Source of the DNA: Omphiscola glabra
Taxonomy: Eukaryota > Mollusca > Gastropoda > Lymnaeidae
Length of the DNA stretch: 64,000 bases
Reading direction: 5' to 3'
NCBI GenBank assembly: GCA_964017045.1
Contig: OZ024796.1
Location: 23,189,010-23,253,009, forward strand
Shown piece after piece: positions 11,050 through 22,238 of the stretch (within the stretch, counting starts at the first letter, position 1; the number at the start of each line of letters is the position of its first letter). The translations under genes and the position numbers were made by a program. Under the pieces are notes generated by a model. That model had not been told where the DNA came from, made no database searches, and worked only from the letters and a program-made list of their open reading frames with translations.

Positions 11050-11265
11050 TCTTTATGTAATGAACAAGTAAAAGAGAGGATTGGTCAAGCAACTGGGCAG
11101 TACGATGACCTCCTGGCGTCTGTACAAAATCGCAAACTTGAATGGTATGGCCACGTGACCAGAAAACAAGGGCTCGCCAAAGAAATCTTGCAGGGCATAA
11201 CTAGATGAGGAAGAAGAAGAGGAAGACAGAGGGAAAGATGTGAAGATAACATCAAAGAATTGACG
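11050..11265 (+). mobile_element. LINE 3' end, copy B, 5' part
   Basis: In the plus frame this reads (with one internal stop) KERIGQATGQYDDLLA, then RKLEWYGHVTR, GLAKEILQG and RRRGRQRERCEDNIKELTG. This is the conserved region following the reverse transcriptase domain in a widespread animal non-LTR family. The matching continuation resumes at 11681, so the element has been split by an insertion. The in-frame TGA at about 11205 and amino-acid drift show it is dead. Confidence 0.75.
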
Positions 11266-11680
11266 GGATTATTATTATTATTATTTGCTGTCTTATATAG
11301 CGCGGTACCCGAGCCTAGGGCTAGGCTCACTGCGCTGTACATAAAAATATTTTAAAAGAGACATAATCGTGACAATAACATAAAATACATATATGTAATA
11401 AAGAACAGCTGTATAGAGACAAAACAAAATCTAATGCATATTCACCTCATCCACACCAGAACTTTTACATGACAAGCCATGGACGACGACCAGCAGCAGC
11501 GTTTATCGGTCAGATGTGAGTAATCAGTCGGGGTAGTAGAGTTTAAAGAGATGTGTTTTGAGTGCAGTTTTGAAGGCTGTGATAGTTGATATATTGCGGA
11601 TGTGTAGTGGAAGAGAATTCCATTGTTTGGGGGCACAGTAAGAGAAAGATCTTTCCCCGTATGTTTTTGTGCACAACTAG
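11266..11680 (-). mobile_element. ATT-tailed retroposon nested in a LINE tail
   Basis: About 415 bp interrupt the LINE sequence between GACGGGATT and AACTAGGCGATG, which are almost adjacent in the intact copy at 28.6 kb. On the minus strand the insert ends in GCGCTATATAAG and then AAT triplets, the layout of a SINE or LINE 3' end. A second copy of its 3' part is at 23.6 kb. No open frame of note. Clear target duplication was not seen; it may be only one or two bases or obscured by the ATT run. Confidence 0.7.
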
Positions 11681-11800
11681 GCGATGCTATGCATAGGGCA
11701 GAAGACCGAGAAGAATGGAGAAGAATAGTTTTTATGTCATCTGTGGCGCCCCAGCGGTCGAAAGACTACGGGACATGATGATGATGATGATTATGAAGCA
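11681..11800 (+). mobile_element. LINE 3' end, copy B, 3' part
   Basis: Continuation of the element at 11050-11265: it reads LGDAMHRAEDREEWRR, then after frame drift SVAPQRSKDYGT, and finishes in GATGATGATG. It aligns base for base with 28.6-28.73 kb. The trinucleotide tail marks the retrotransposon 3' terminus. Confidence 0.75.
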
Positions 11801-13935
11801 GTACGGGCCGTCTGTCAACCTCTAGATCTAATTAGGACACTGTCCGTATGGTGAATCTCAATACTCACAGTTGAACCTGTCCTTTCCAGTGTGCCACTCC
11901 TATGTTTTTCCGCTTGTCTATATTTCTATCATTTCTTACTCTAGAAACTATGTTCTTTTTTTTTTCATTGCATTATTATTTCTTTGATTTTTTGAAAAAG
12001 GAAATGAGAGCAATTATGTCTCAAGAAAAATAGTGACTTGGAGGTGTCATGGTTATTGTGAGGTGTCATGGTTATTGGGAGGCGTCATGATTTGGTCGAA
12101 CGGAAGTTTGGTAGAATTTTTTTTTCAGTTCACACGGTCAAATCTTGCGTCAAATTTCTTTTTGAAAGCATTATTTTGTTTAACTATATAATATAGTGAG
12201 TTCAAGGAAAAAAAAATAATTGGACAAAAATTCGGTCGTGTGAAACGAAAAAAAAAAAAAATTCGACCAAACTTCCGTTCGACCACACATCCGTTTGATC
12301 AAATTTCCATTCGATCAAACTACCGTCGATCAATTTTCCGTCGACGAAATTTCTTTCAAACAAATTTCCGGTTACCACTCCAAGGCTCTCAACTAAAGCC
12401 ATAGCCGTCACAATCTTCAAGTCTAATAAGTAAGAAGCTAGTAGTCAATAACAAACAGCCAAACCTATCGTCAATAAATTTAAAAAACTACAACACTTAA
12501 GAGAGATAAAGTTGTTTTTGGAAATCTGATATTTGTCCTTGAGCAGAAGTAGGAAGTTAAATGTTATACCAGGACGATGGCTTATAGAACTGGGAGTGGA
12601 GGAGTTGGGGTGGGGGGGGTGTCAGGAATCGATGGGCGGAGCTACGCGGATTCTTGTTTACTGATCGTGCAGCCTGGAAACTCAAAGTAAAACTTTAAGA
12701 AAGGGAAAATTTTGTTAATGACGTCTCATTTTGTGACAGATATTATGTATTTGCTTAAAAAATTATCCAAAGATTTGGGTTGGGTTGATGGAAAAGAGGG
12801 GGGGGGGAGTGGCCACCTTTTAATTGATGTTCATTTGATTTGTACCTCAGGATCATGAACAGTGTGGAAATTACAAGGAGTAGGAACATAGACAAATGTC
12901 AAAACAAAGTAGATGTTAATGTTTGAAAAGGACACGTGTTTTTAGTTTATTAACGTCTCTATCTATAAAGCCCACCCCCCAACACCACCCCCACCCCCTC
13001 CCCAGACGACAGCTGCCCCTAAAATAAGTCTTTTATGTATCGATCTGGCCACTCGGTGTGATTGTATAAATCTTTGAGACCTTCGGCCTTGTTCTTCGTA
13101 ACACAAGGGACGTCATTATTATTTTCTTTACGTTTGTTATGCCCATTTACAAAAAAAAAAAAAAATCATCAAAACAACGACAACAAACAAACAAAACAAA
13201 ATAATAAGCTATTAATGCCAAGAGATTGCCAAGGAATATTTAATGAAATAATTTTGTAACGAAAATTCAGCCATCTCTTCGAATGTTTACAAGGAGAGCA
13301 ACGCACAAACGGCACGTCTCGCAACACTCCTTCAGATGTGATGTATGCCTGTAATTTCAAGTACCATTAGGATTGTAATTGACGTCTTGTGCCTGCGATC
13401 ACACTACGCCTGCCGCTGAGACCCTGAAATTTGGCAGGGGGCAAGAATTCCGGGGGGGGGGGGGCAGTCTGCCACACGCCTCTTGTTGTTCTCCTGAGCG
13501 GTTGTGGCCCAAATAACTCGCCCAGGAAATGAATGGAGTAACAACTGCGCGCGCTTCTTCATCATTCCCAGATGCCGCAACAAGCCAAGGTCGCTAAGCT
13601 CAATCATACCAGAGGTCCCTTTTGTTCTCATTGCTATTGCATCCTTCTGCCTCTCAGTGTCACGCATGTGAATTGGCTAATCTCTATCATAAACCAAAAT
13701 CCACACCCGACCCCCCCCCCCCGGCCAGTATTTTTGTATAGCTTTGAGATCAGGACTAGTTTAGTCTTGTGGTGGTAAAGTCGGTCATGGTCTTCAGCAA
13801 TAATAACAAAATTACAATAATTAAAAAAACAAAAAACCACTTCGCTCCTTCATTTAGTGTTTTAACAACAAAAATGGATATACATCACTGCGTGGATTGA
13901 AGTCGCGTACAATTTGAGATGGGGTTTGGATGCAA
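11801..13935. other. Intergenic sequence with foldback and G-runs
   Basis: Apart from the foldback at 12.1-12.3 kb, this is unique-looking sequence with T, A and G homopolymers (13 Gs at 13452-13464). Overlapping ORFs of 65-87 codons at 13.06-13.84 kb show no domain I recognise. No gene is called. Confidence 0.45.
12093..12285. repeat. Foldback repeat with 33-38-bp arms
   Basis: TGGTCGAACGGAAGTTTGGT at 12093 is the near-perfect inverse complement of ACCAAACTTCCGTTCGACCA ending at 12285, with T-rich and A-rich extensions on the inner sides. The spacer is about 120 bp. The right arm runs on into a degenerate array of GATCAAATTTCC-like phrases to about 12370. It could be a MITE-type foldback or an inverted minisatellite. 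Confidence 0.75.
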
Positions 13936-13938
13936 GCG

Positions 13939-14063
13939 CGCGCACACACACACACACACACAAACATGCATACATACACACACACACACAGTCTCTCCCT
14001 CTATTTCCCTCTCTCTCTATCTTTCTCTCTCTCTCTCTTTCACACACACACACACAAACACAC
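13939..14063. repeat. Compound CA/CT microsatellite
   Basis: CA repeats, a CATA-type interruption, a CT-rich block, then CA repeats again. ORFs on both strands through it encode HTHT, SLSL or CVCV runs and are not genes. Confidence 0.95.
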
Positions 14064-14815
14064 GTAACGTATCGCTTAGAGATTATATTTTCAAGCCTAC
14101 CCCATGTCATTGTTTATGAAATAAACCAAGCCGTAGTTAAATATTAGCATCTTGCTCCGGTGGTCGGATTTATTTGCGATATGAGAACCCTGGTTTGGTT
14201 TCTATGTTTTGAAGAACTGCTCTACATGCGAGCCTTTAAAGTGAAACGACAACAACGAAGGTGAGCAGTGATGGTGAAGGCCGTCGCGCAAGATGATGAT
14301 GTGATCACAAATTTAGGGCCGGTGGGGGGGGGGGTAGTAAACGTGAAATAAGGTTTCAACACTGGAGCTGAAATGTTAGCTCTGAGTCAGGCCATGATTT
14401 AAGGAACGTAATAATTATAATGGAACATGTTTGCTTTTATCTAGCAGAACAGGAGGATATAAAAAAATTAAAAAAGTAAAGGAACTAATCATGTTAACTT
14501 TAAGATTTCCTATCATTGTACCCGCGAAACCTTGGTCGGTCCAGTTTCATTAAGGTTTATTTTTTCTTTCATCTTTTTCTGTTTGTTTAAAGATATATTT
14601 TAATTGTATTTATGGAATGCACTTATTGACTTTGTTTTCTCATCCCGTTTCTGCGTCATTGCAACCAGTTCCCGGACCCACTGTAGCTTTCCTTACGTCT
14701 TAGAACAAATTAAATATACTTAACCAGTGCCATGACACGTGACATGTCCGCAGTTGTAATGACGGATTCTGAGACGTAAAAACGTGAAAATAAAAGAAGT
14801 AAAGCCGTGGAGACC
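14064..14815. other. Intergenic sequence without recognisable genes
   Basis: Unique-looking, AT-leaning sequence with a short G run near 14325. No repeat unit, transposon end or protein similarity was seen. Confidence 0.45.
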
Positions 14816-15293
14816 TAGAGGGAGGGAGAAAGAGAGAGAGGCAGAGATGGAGAGGGGGAGAAATGAAGTTAGTATGAGAATTGGGGGAATTAAGGTCGGA
14901 AGAGAAATAAGGGCAGTGAGAATAATAGATGGAAGGAGAAGAAATCAACCGGAACCTTATAGAGAATCTAAAAACAAAGTAAGAAGAGAAAGATACGGAG
15001 AGAGGAGGCGAGAAGGAGAAGCGGCGGATAAAAAAAAGAGAGGCAGAAATGTAGAGAGAGCAAGACTGAAAGAGAAAATCAAAGTTTGATGAGAGAGACA
15101 GAGAGAGATATCGAGCAAAAGAGGGAGATACAAAGAGGGAGAGGGAGAGCGAAAGAGAGAGAGAGAACGTGAGCGAAAGAAAATGAGGGGGAGAGACAAA
15201 GAGGGAGAGAGACAAAGAGGGAAAGAGAGAAAAGGGGAGAGAGAGAAAAAAGAGCTAGGGGGAGAGACGGTGAGAGAACTAGAGAGTGAGAGT
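14816..15293. repeat. Polypurine GA-rich tract
   Basis: About 480 bp where the plus strand is dominated by GAGA, GGGAGA and AAAGAG phrases. On the minus strand it translates as SLSLSL runs, which explains the 171- and 114-codon ORFs. Long homopurine tracts can form triplex DNA; this is inferred only from composition. Confidence 0.9.
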
Positions 15294-15532
15294 CCGTACA
15301 AACTTATACAGAGAGTATTCCGGAGTGAGCTAGATCACGGAAAACAACAAATGTATTTACCAAGATTCACAAGTGCCAGTGAACTGGGTCAACGACGTAA
15401 ATTGTGATCAATATCCCACTCACCTCTCACACAGGCGCCCTCTCTTCGCCACTGTTACCACTAGAACGTCTGAGAGAAAGGGACACATATTTTCGAGAAA
15501 TTAAACTTTACGCAACTCAGTGATGCACTTTA

Positions 15533-16245
15533 GGTGTTGTCCGGCTCTGCTGGCCTCTGGTCTTGGCGGGTCAATCAAACAGACCACGGAGATGGTTGTA
15601 ACAGCGTAGTTGATGCCAGTTACCTTGTAGGTGTTGTCCGGCTCTGCTGACCTCTGGTCTTGGGGTCAATCAAACAGACCACGGAGATGGTTGTAACAGC
15701 GTAGTTGATGCCAGTCACCTTGTAGGTGTTGTCCGGCTCTGCTGACCTCTGGTCTTGGGATCAATCAAACAGACCACGGAGATGGTTGTAACAGCGTAAT
15801 TGATGCCAGTCACCTTGTAGGTGTTGTCCGGCTCTGCTGACCTCTGGTCTTGGGGTCAATCAAACAGACCACGGAGATGGTTGTAACAGCGTAGTTGATG
15901 CCAGTCACCTTGTAGGTGTTGTCCGGCTCTGCTGACCTCTGGTCTTGGGATCAATCAAACAGACCACGGAGATGGTTGTAACAGCGTAGTTGATGCCAGT
16001 CACCTTGTAGGTGTTGTCCGGCTCTGCTGACCTCTGGTCTTGGGGTCAATCAAACAGACCACGGAGATGGTTGTAACAGCGTAGTTGATGCCAGTCACCT
16101 TGTAGGTGTTGTCCGGCTCTGCTGACCTCTGGTCTTGGGATCAATCAAACAGACCACGGAGATGGTTGTAACAGCGTAATTGATGCCAGTCACCTTGTAG
16201 GTGTTGTCCGGCTCTGCTGACCTCTGGTCTTGGGGTCAATCAAAC
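15533..16245. repeat. 95-bp tandem repeat with higher-order structure
   Basis: Eight units begin with GGTGTTGTCCGGCTCTGCTG at 15533, 15630, 15725, 15820, 15915, 16010, 16105 and 16200; the last is partial. Copies are almost identical. From the second unit on, CTTGGGGTC and CTTGGGATC alternate strictly, and GTAATTGATG appears only in units 3 and 7. The array therefore carries a two-unit (190-bp) and a four-unit (380-bp) super-period. Confidence 0.97.
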
Positions 16246-19146
16246 AATGCGTATCCGTAATAATCGCGTTTGACAGCGGGGTTTCCATCGCAGTAGGGTG
16301 ATTCATTTAATTGTGGAAATCTATTTATAGAACATCCGGGTATACAGTCCGGTCAATCTCATTAGGACATTAATAGAAACATCCGGGTATTCCGTTTGGA
16401 CAATCTCTCATCAGCTGTTCGGCACTAATACACTAATTTGAGCCGGCTAAGGGGGCCTTAAACTAGACGAAACCGTGTTGGCAACTTTATTTCACGAAAG
16501 ATTTTACAAATTGTTACGGATAAATATATGCGGAAATGCGCTGAAAGAATCTATGTTTTACAAAACATTGTCTAAAAATAGTAACATTACGCAAAGCGAT
16601 GTGACGTTTTCTGGTTCTAGAAATGACACACCCTTTTTAATATATATTATATATTTTTTTTTTAAAAACATAGCTTCCGTGAACATAAAACATTATTTTA
16701 AAAATCTTACGGTCGGTTTGTTTGGTGTTTTGTGTGTGTGTGTGTTGTTTTTGTTTTTTGATTTTTTTTTTTTTAATTGATTTTTTATCCGGTGAGTCAG
16801 AAAAGATGTGGGTGTAATTAAAATAATTTTTTTTTTTTTATATCGTGTTTCTGTTAAGGGCAATAACAACTATATGCTTAAAATTTCTGTACCTTTTTTT
16901 TTTTTTTATTGATTGTTGTTAAATGTGAATCTATCTTCGATGTCTTCTTTGGTTTCATCCATCTTGATTTGGAACATAGCGCCCCCACAGAAGTCCACGC
17001 GTTTTAAGGAGGAAGTGACGTCATAGAAATAATGGCGTAGGCTTCTATTTTCGGCAACGTTCGTGCCGCGGAAGATGCATATGACGCTGAGATATCCGTT
17101 TAATTGTTGATCATCAATTTTTGCATCTCGGTTATGTAAACTTTTTATAAAACTATTAATGAATTAGGGTTTTTAAAAAAGAAATAATATAATATTTTCG
17201 ATATCTCAATTTTGACGAATGATAAAGTACATATGTCGTTGCATACCTGGGCACATGATGCAAAAGAGACTGTCACGGCTGTTGTTTTCTGTTCTTGGTC
17301 ACGGAAATTCCATTTCTCCAGATAGTGTTAAATCGTTAAAAAAAAGGTGAGAATTATCTCATAGCATTGGGGTTGTTTCATATAACTGAATTAATATAAT
17401 GTTTTGTTATAATGGACACCGGTAATTGTTATGATTGTGACGTCATATAGTTATATAGGTACATAAGTAAATAAGTACATGGATACAGTTAAAAAAAACG
17501 TTGATGTAGTTATATTACATTGTAAGAGATTCTGCCACTTTTTTTTTTGATGTCACCCTGTACATAATATCAGAAAGAATGAGGAAATATAGTACAAGAC
17601 CACTGACCTGCGTATTAGAGATTAGTGCAGCGACACGACCATGGCGGAATAGGTGCTTGGCTGCAGCATTCTACGGGGGTGTGGGGTGGGTGGGTGTGTA
17701 GCCAACGAGTAAAATGACGATGGATAGCCCACGATATTTGCAAGCTAGAATCCAGCATCTTATATCGGTCTCTGCAAAGTCGTCAGAGAATTCAGGCTTA
17801 CCGCGCAACACTTTGGGAAGAAATCTGGATTAAATTAGTGCATGCAGAGATTGGAAGAGTTGGTGCTAGCAGTAAAAAAAAAAAAAGTTGTCCAGAAAAA
17901 CAAAACGACATCAGCTATGTGTATGGTGGGTGGGGGGCAGTATGAATGTCCGAATCGGATTAAGGCAGGGGTCGACGAAGCGAGGTAAATTATCCCAAAT
18001 GGGGTAAAATTTTAAAAAATCGCGGAGGTAATGAGATGACAAATGGTAATAAACAATATGCAAGAAGCACATTCCCAATAACGATGGCAACATTTTGTAC
18101 TGACAGCATTGTATCTGGCTATTGTGATAGAGAAATGCACTGAACTTATTGTTGTCTGTAATGTCCCGGAAACTAGAGTAACAGTACACAGTGTCTTGCA
18201 TACGTCATTTTGGCCTAGTCGCCTTTTACTTTATGTTACGCTATATTTCTTGTTTTTTAATAACTTATCTTTTTGGTCTAGATTTCGGAGGACGAAATCA
18301 TAAGGCCCTATAGTTGTTTTTTTTTTTCTCCTTAAGAGGATAAGCTGGTTTCCTAGAAAGCAAATCACCTCTCTCCACTCATCTGGAAAACCTAAAGGAA
18401 CATGTGTGGATGATACAGCTGGGCACCAGTACCAGGAGTTGCTGGAATTTTCATTGTGTCAATGCCATTCCGCCTACGGGATTTCATCTCCGAGTTTAAA
18501 TTCACGATTTTTCCTTCTCTAAGACGAGTTGCCATCCAGAGTTGGCGGGTATCCTCCACTCGGGGTGCTGGTGGTGTTTTTGGCTTGTTTAGGCTTCTCC
18601 TGGGATTTGGATTTGTAGTACAGTCCTGAACCTTGAGATTCACACATCTAGATCAGTGGCCATCCTGCACCCATTATTTAATAGATGCATTTTGGTATAA
18701 ATATGTATATATTTTTCTTAATTTGATCTTTTTAATCTATGATATTCTCTCTTTCAAAAAGTGTGGTTAATGTCAACGAAATAGTTTTTTTTTTAATTTC
18801 CCCGACCGCTAGAATTAGGGACCATCTTAAAATGGCGTCAAATTTGTTGGACTAAGTTTTGTCGATGGGGAAAAATGAATCTGGTTATAAATTTTTATAA
18901 TTTTACTTGATCCACACACACACACACATCCTTTCACAGCCCATATATTAAAAAAATATATAATTTAAAATCTCAACATAATAATAATCAAGAGTACTAA
19001 TTCTCGAGGTGTGTACGTATGAGCTGTAACGCTGTGTTCAAAAGGCGCGCAAAATAATTACCACTTGGTAGCACCAATTTGGATCTTATAAAGTGCATTA
19101 CTTAAATGCATGTTTTGTGAAGGCAGCCATTGTTATCCACTTAGAC
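16246..19146. other. Intergenic sequence without recognisable genes
   Basis: Unique-looking sequence. AACATCCGGGTAT occurs twice (about 16331 and 16378) in a short diverged duplication. CAGGGGTCGACGAAGC at 17967 resembles a hAT end without a partner. T-rich runs lie at 16.66-16.9 kb. A phrase around 18.40-18.64 kb has a diverged relative at 45.3 kb. Confidence 0.45.
18400..18640. repeat. Diverged interspersed repeat, copy 1
   Basis: The stretch containing GAGTTGCCATCC, GTTGGCGGGT, TCCTCCACTC and GGTGCTGGTGGTGTTT matches, with many changes, GAGCTGCCACCC...GGTGCTGGTGTTGTTT at 45.34-45.40 kb in the same order and spacing. No protein domain is recognised. It may be an old dispersed repeat. Confidence 0.45.
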
Positions 19147-19344
19147 CAGTGGTTCTCAACTTTCCTATGACCGCGACCCTTTAATACAGTTCATCGTGTT
19201 GTGGCGACCCCCAGGCTCAAAATTATTTCCGGTTATACCTCATACCTATAGAGCATATGTGTTTTCAGGTGGCTTTGGGCGACCTCTGGGAAAGGGTCGT
19301 GCGACCCCCCAAAGGGGTCGCGACCCACAGGTTGAGAACCGCTG
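19147..19344 (-). mobile_element. SPIN-like hAT MITE, copy 2
   Basis: A 198-bp element in the opposite orientation to copy 1, beginning CAGTGGTTCTCAAC and ending GGTTGAGAACCGCTG. It is flanked by a perfect 8-bp duplication ACTTAGAC at 19139-19146 and 19345-19352. Internal phrases CGCGACCCTTTAATACAGTT and GGGTCGCGACCCACAG are the family's hallmark. No coding capacity. Confidence 0.88.
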
Positions 19345-19599
19345 ACTTAGACCGTGACTGGCCTTCGAAGATTCGCAAAAAAAGGCGCTTTTAAAAGAAC
19401 TATCTCTACAACCAAAGTCTAGTCATCTCGCCAGGGAATAAGAACTCGAATGTAAAGTTTTATCTAAATCGATTTTTTGTCAATGATCTCGTCAAGGTCT
19501 TCAAGTGCACAGTGCGTCTGGTGAACTCATCTCATAGACGGGTCTGGCCGTCCCTAACCTAAACGTTCGTCACTATTGATAACGATGTGTGGAGCGGGT
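19345..19599. other. Short spacer
   Basis: Unique-looking sequence between the transposon and the GTT/GGT repeat; nothing recognised. Confidence 0.4.
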
Positions 19600-19820
19600 G
19601 GGGTTGGTGGTTGTTTTTCCTCGTTTGTTTGTTGTTGTTGGTTGTGGTGGTGTTGGTGTTGTTGTTGTTGTTGTTGTTGTGGGTGTTGGTGTTGTTGTTT
19701 TTGTTGTTGTTGTTGTTGGTGTTGTTGTTGTTGTTGGTGGTGTTGTTGTTGTTGTTGGTGGTGGTGTTGTTGTTGGTGTTGGTGTTGTTGGTGGTGTTGG
19801 TGTTTTTGTTGTTGTTGTTT
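19600..19820. repeat. GTT/GGT trinucleotide-rich repeat
   Basis: Irregular mixture of GTT and GGT triplets, read as valine, cysteine/tryptophan or leucine/valine runs in the three frames. Compare the purer inverse complement CAA run at 9.8 kb. Confidence 0.95.
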
Positions 19821-19841
19821 CTCGGGGGTTTGGGGTGGGCG

Positions 19842-20118
19842 GAAAATTTTAAATGTGGGGGGTAGAGAGAATTTTAAATGTGGGGGGGTAGAGAGAATTT
19901 TAAATGTGGGGGGTAGAGAAAATTTTAAATGTGGGGGGTAGAGAGAATTTTAAATGTGGGGGGGTAGAGAGAATTTTAAATGTGGGGGGTAGAGAGAATT
20001 TTAAATGTGGGGAGGGTAGAGAGAATTTTAAATGTGGGGGGGTAGAGAGAATTTAAAATTGGGGGGGTAGAGAGAATTTTAAATTGTGGGGGGGGGGGGT
20101 AGAGAGAATTTTAAATTT
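19842..20118 (+). repeat. 26-bp G-rich minisatellite, about ten copies
   Basis: Units consist of TAGAGAGAATTTTAAATGT followed by six to ten Gs. The A/T part is conserved while the G run varies in length, which points to slippage in the run. One unit has AATTTAAAATT in place of AATTTTAAATGT. Regularly spaced G runs make G-quadruplex formation plausible. Confidence 0.95.
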
Positions 20119-20160
20119 AAAGAATTTGCTTAATTTTATTAGTATGAACATCGTGTAGAG

Positions 20161-20362
20161 CTGCGGTTCTCAAACTTCCTGATGCCGCGACCCTTTAATA
20201 CAGTTCCTCATGTTGTGGCGACCCCCCTCCCACCGCAAAATTAAGTTCGTTGATACGTCATAACTGTAGAGTATATGTGTTTTCCGGTGGTCCTAGGCGA
20301 CCCCTTTGAAATGGTCATTCGACCCCCAAAGGGGTTCGCGACCCACAGATTGATAATCGCTG
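20161..20362 (-). mobile_element. SPIN-like hAT MITE, copy 3
   Basis: A 202-bp element with ends CTGCGGTTCTCAAAC and GATTGATAATCGCTG, more mutated than the other copies. The flanks GTGTAGAG (20153-20160) and ATGTAGAG (20363-20370) agree at 7 of 8 positions, so this is an older insertion with a decayed duplication. Same orientation as copy 2, about 0.8 kb away. Non-coding. Confidence 0.85.
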
Positions 20363-20790
20363 ATGTAGAGAATGGATGCCATTGCATTGTTCCGCTAAAT
20401 ATATACGTATTCCTTTTATAACCCAAATAACACTTCAGTACCAAGAAAACGCAATACAGAAAGTATCGTTATTTACTTCTTTTTCTCAACATTCTCCTTT
20501 CTTTGGCTGCCGACAGCGCAGGTGACCAGGTGCTGCACTACAGTTCATCACTAGCTGACCTTTGAATCGCCCTGGATGACCTTGTGGGGCGAAAACGGAA
20601 CATTCTATACAGGGCAGTGTATTGAAAACAAAAATAGACTCAGACTATCGCCACGTTTTTACTTAATTTTTTTTTTTCTGCCAGAGCTTTAGAAATTATA
20701 GTATTCGTATAAGGTCGTAGATAAAATACGTCTCACTTGATCATAGTGAATGGAGCTAGAACTCAGTGTTCTAGTTTAGGGGTCGATTTC
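20363..20790. other. Intergenic spacer
   Basis: Unique-looking sequence, nothing recognised. Confidence 0.4.
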
Positions 20791-20796
20791 AAAATA

Positions 20797-21013
20797 ATAA
20801 TATCCAATATTCCTGCATTCCAATATCATAATATCCAATATTCCTGCATTCCAATATAATAATATCCAATATTACTGCATTCCAATATCATAATATCCAA
20901 TATTCCTGCATTCCAATATAATAATATCCAATGTTCCTGCATTCCAATATCATAATATCCAATATTACTGCATTCCAATATCATAATATCCAATATTCCT
21001 GCATTCCAATATC
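20797..21013. repeat. 31-bp tandem repeat, seven copies
   Basis: Units contain CCAATATCATAATATCC and AATATTCCTGCATT. Two sites vary between copies (ATCATAAT or ATAATAAT; TTCCTG or TTACTG) in a partly alternating order. Confidence 0.95.
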
Positions 21014-22238
21014 AGTTCATTTTCTGAGTGAGATTGTCGTAAATTAACACCCACCGTCTTTGCAGTTATTGAAGACAATTAAAGGGGCCGGATCTGGTCC
21101 TCGGTCCCTGTATTCAGTAGCGTCTGAAATAGATAATGGACGGAAGATACGTAAATAATATAACTGGTTTTCATCAATGTCGTTAAGGTTGCAGCCGTCT
21201 AGACGTGTTGATTATCGATACTTTTGTCTAGGAACGGGGGCATGGGTTTCATTTAAAGTGTATGTCAACCTTAATGCATCTACACATGGAGCTTCTTTAG
21301 ATTTTCTAAATGAAAACAATTTGTCTACAATCAGGATGAATGTAACGGATGCGTACATTGCATCATACCAGTACGGCAACGCGGGGCATCGTTGTAGTCC
21401 TAGAGTGAAACAACGGAACAGCTCGTCTATAAGACTTTAAAAGAGTAGCCTAGACCAGCGTTCCCCAAACGGTGGTCCGCGGGGTCTCATTTTATCGGTC
21501 CGCACACCATTAGCCAAGGAACTGGGGGGAAAGTTGCATGTTTCAGTCTCGTTTCACAAACAAAAAATTATTTTTAAAATTGAGCTTGTCTTAAAGCATT
21601 ATCATCCCGCGCGCTGTACGCATCAAGAGGAGCCTGTGAAGTTGAAGCTATGGACCAGATCCAGTTTTTTTTTTTTAAAGTGAAACCTATCAATTAAAAG
21701 ATCACATACAACAATGACAAAAAAAATTGACAAGATCATTTGGACAAAAAATGGTTATGCCAGACAAGGTGACTGAGACCACGTGACCAAGGAGGAAAGC
21801 ACTAGTGTACTACACTTTTCGGCTCATTAGATGTCCCCGAAAATCTTGCAATTTTGCATCGCTTATTGTCATGCGGAGACCCCTGCGCCATGAAAGAGAC
21901 ACATTGACGTGTCCTGCCCACCATAGTTAGGAAAGCACTTGCCATCAGAATCTGATCATGAACAATGAGTTACTTGAGAGTTTGCTTCCAAGGAATGTTT
22001 ACAGACCTGAACAATGAGCTCTGCGAAGCTGTAAAGATTGTGAACGATGTGACAGAAAACGTTTGAAATTCAAGACTATCTGCTGAATTGTGAGTTGTCA
22101 TCAAGTTAATTGTGTGCAGCCTCATACTGCGTGTCAAAATATGTTAGTTATGGAGAGGAAAAGTTTTATAATGAGTTTTTGAATTGCGAAGGGTGCATAT
22201 CGAATGTACTAATATATATATTAACAATATAATATAAA
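21014..22238. other. Intergenic sequence with one orphan hAT-like end
   Basis: CAGCGTTCCCCAAACGGTGG at 21456, followed by TCCGCGG, matches the style of a hAT left terminus, but I found no right end. An 87-codon ORF at 21177-21440 looks protein-like in composition but has no recognised domain. The region to 22.2 kb could be the remains of a larger transposon. Confidence 0.35.

Noticed and set aside
14700..15301. Serine/leucine-rich ORFs of 114 and 171 codons
   Set aside because: They are the complement of a GA-rich polypurine tract.
17967..17983. CAGGGGTCGACGAAGC as a hAT left end
   Set aside because: No inverted partner or flanking duplication found within a few hundred bases, so not called as an element.
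21177..21440. 87-codon ORF starting at a plausible ATG
   Set aside because: Balanced composition but no recognised domain, splice pattern or repeat; not enough to call a gene.
21456..21480. CAGCGTTCCCCAAACGGTGG as a transposon end
   Set aside because: Left-end style only; no right terminus seen, so noted in the spacer description instead of as an element.
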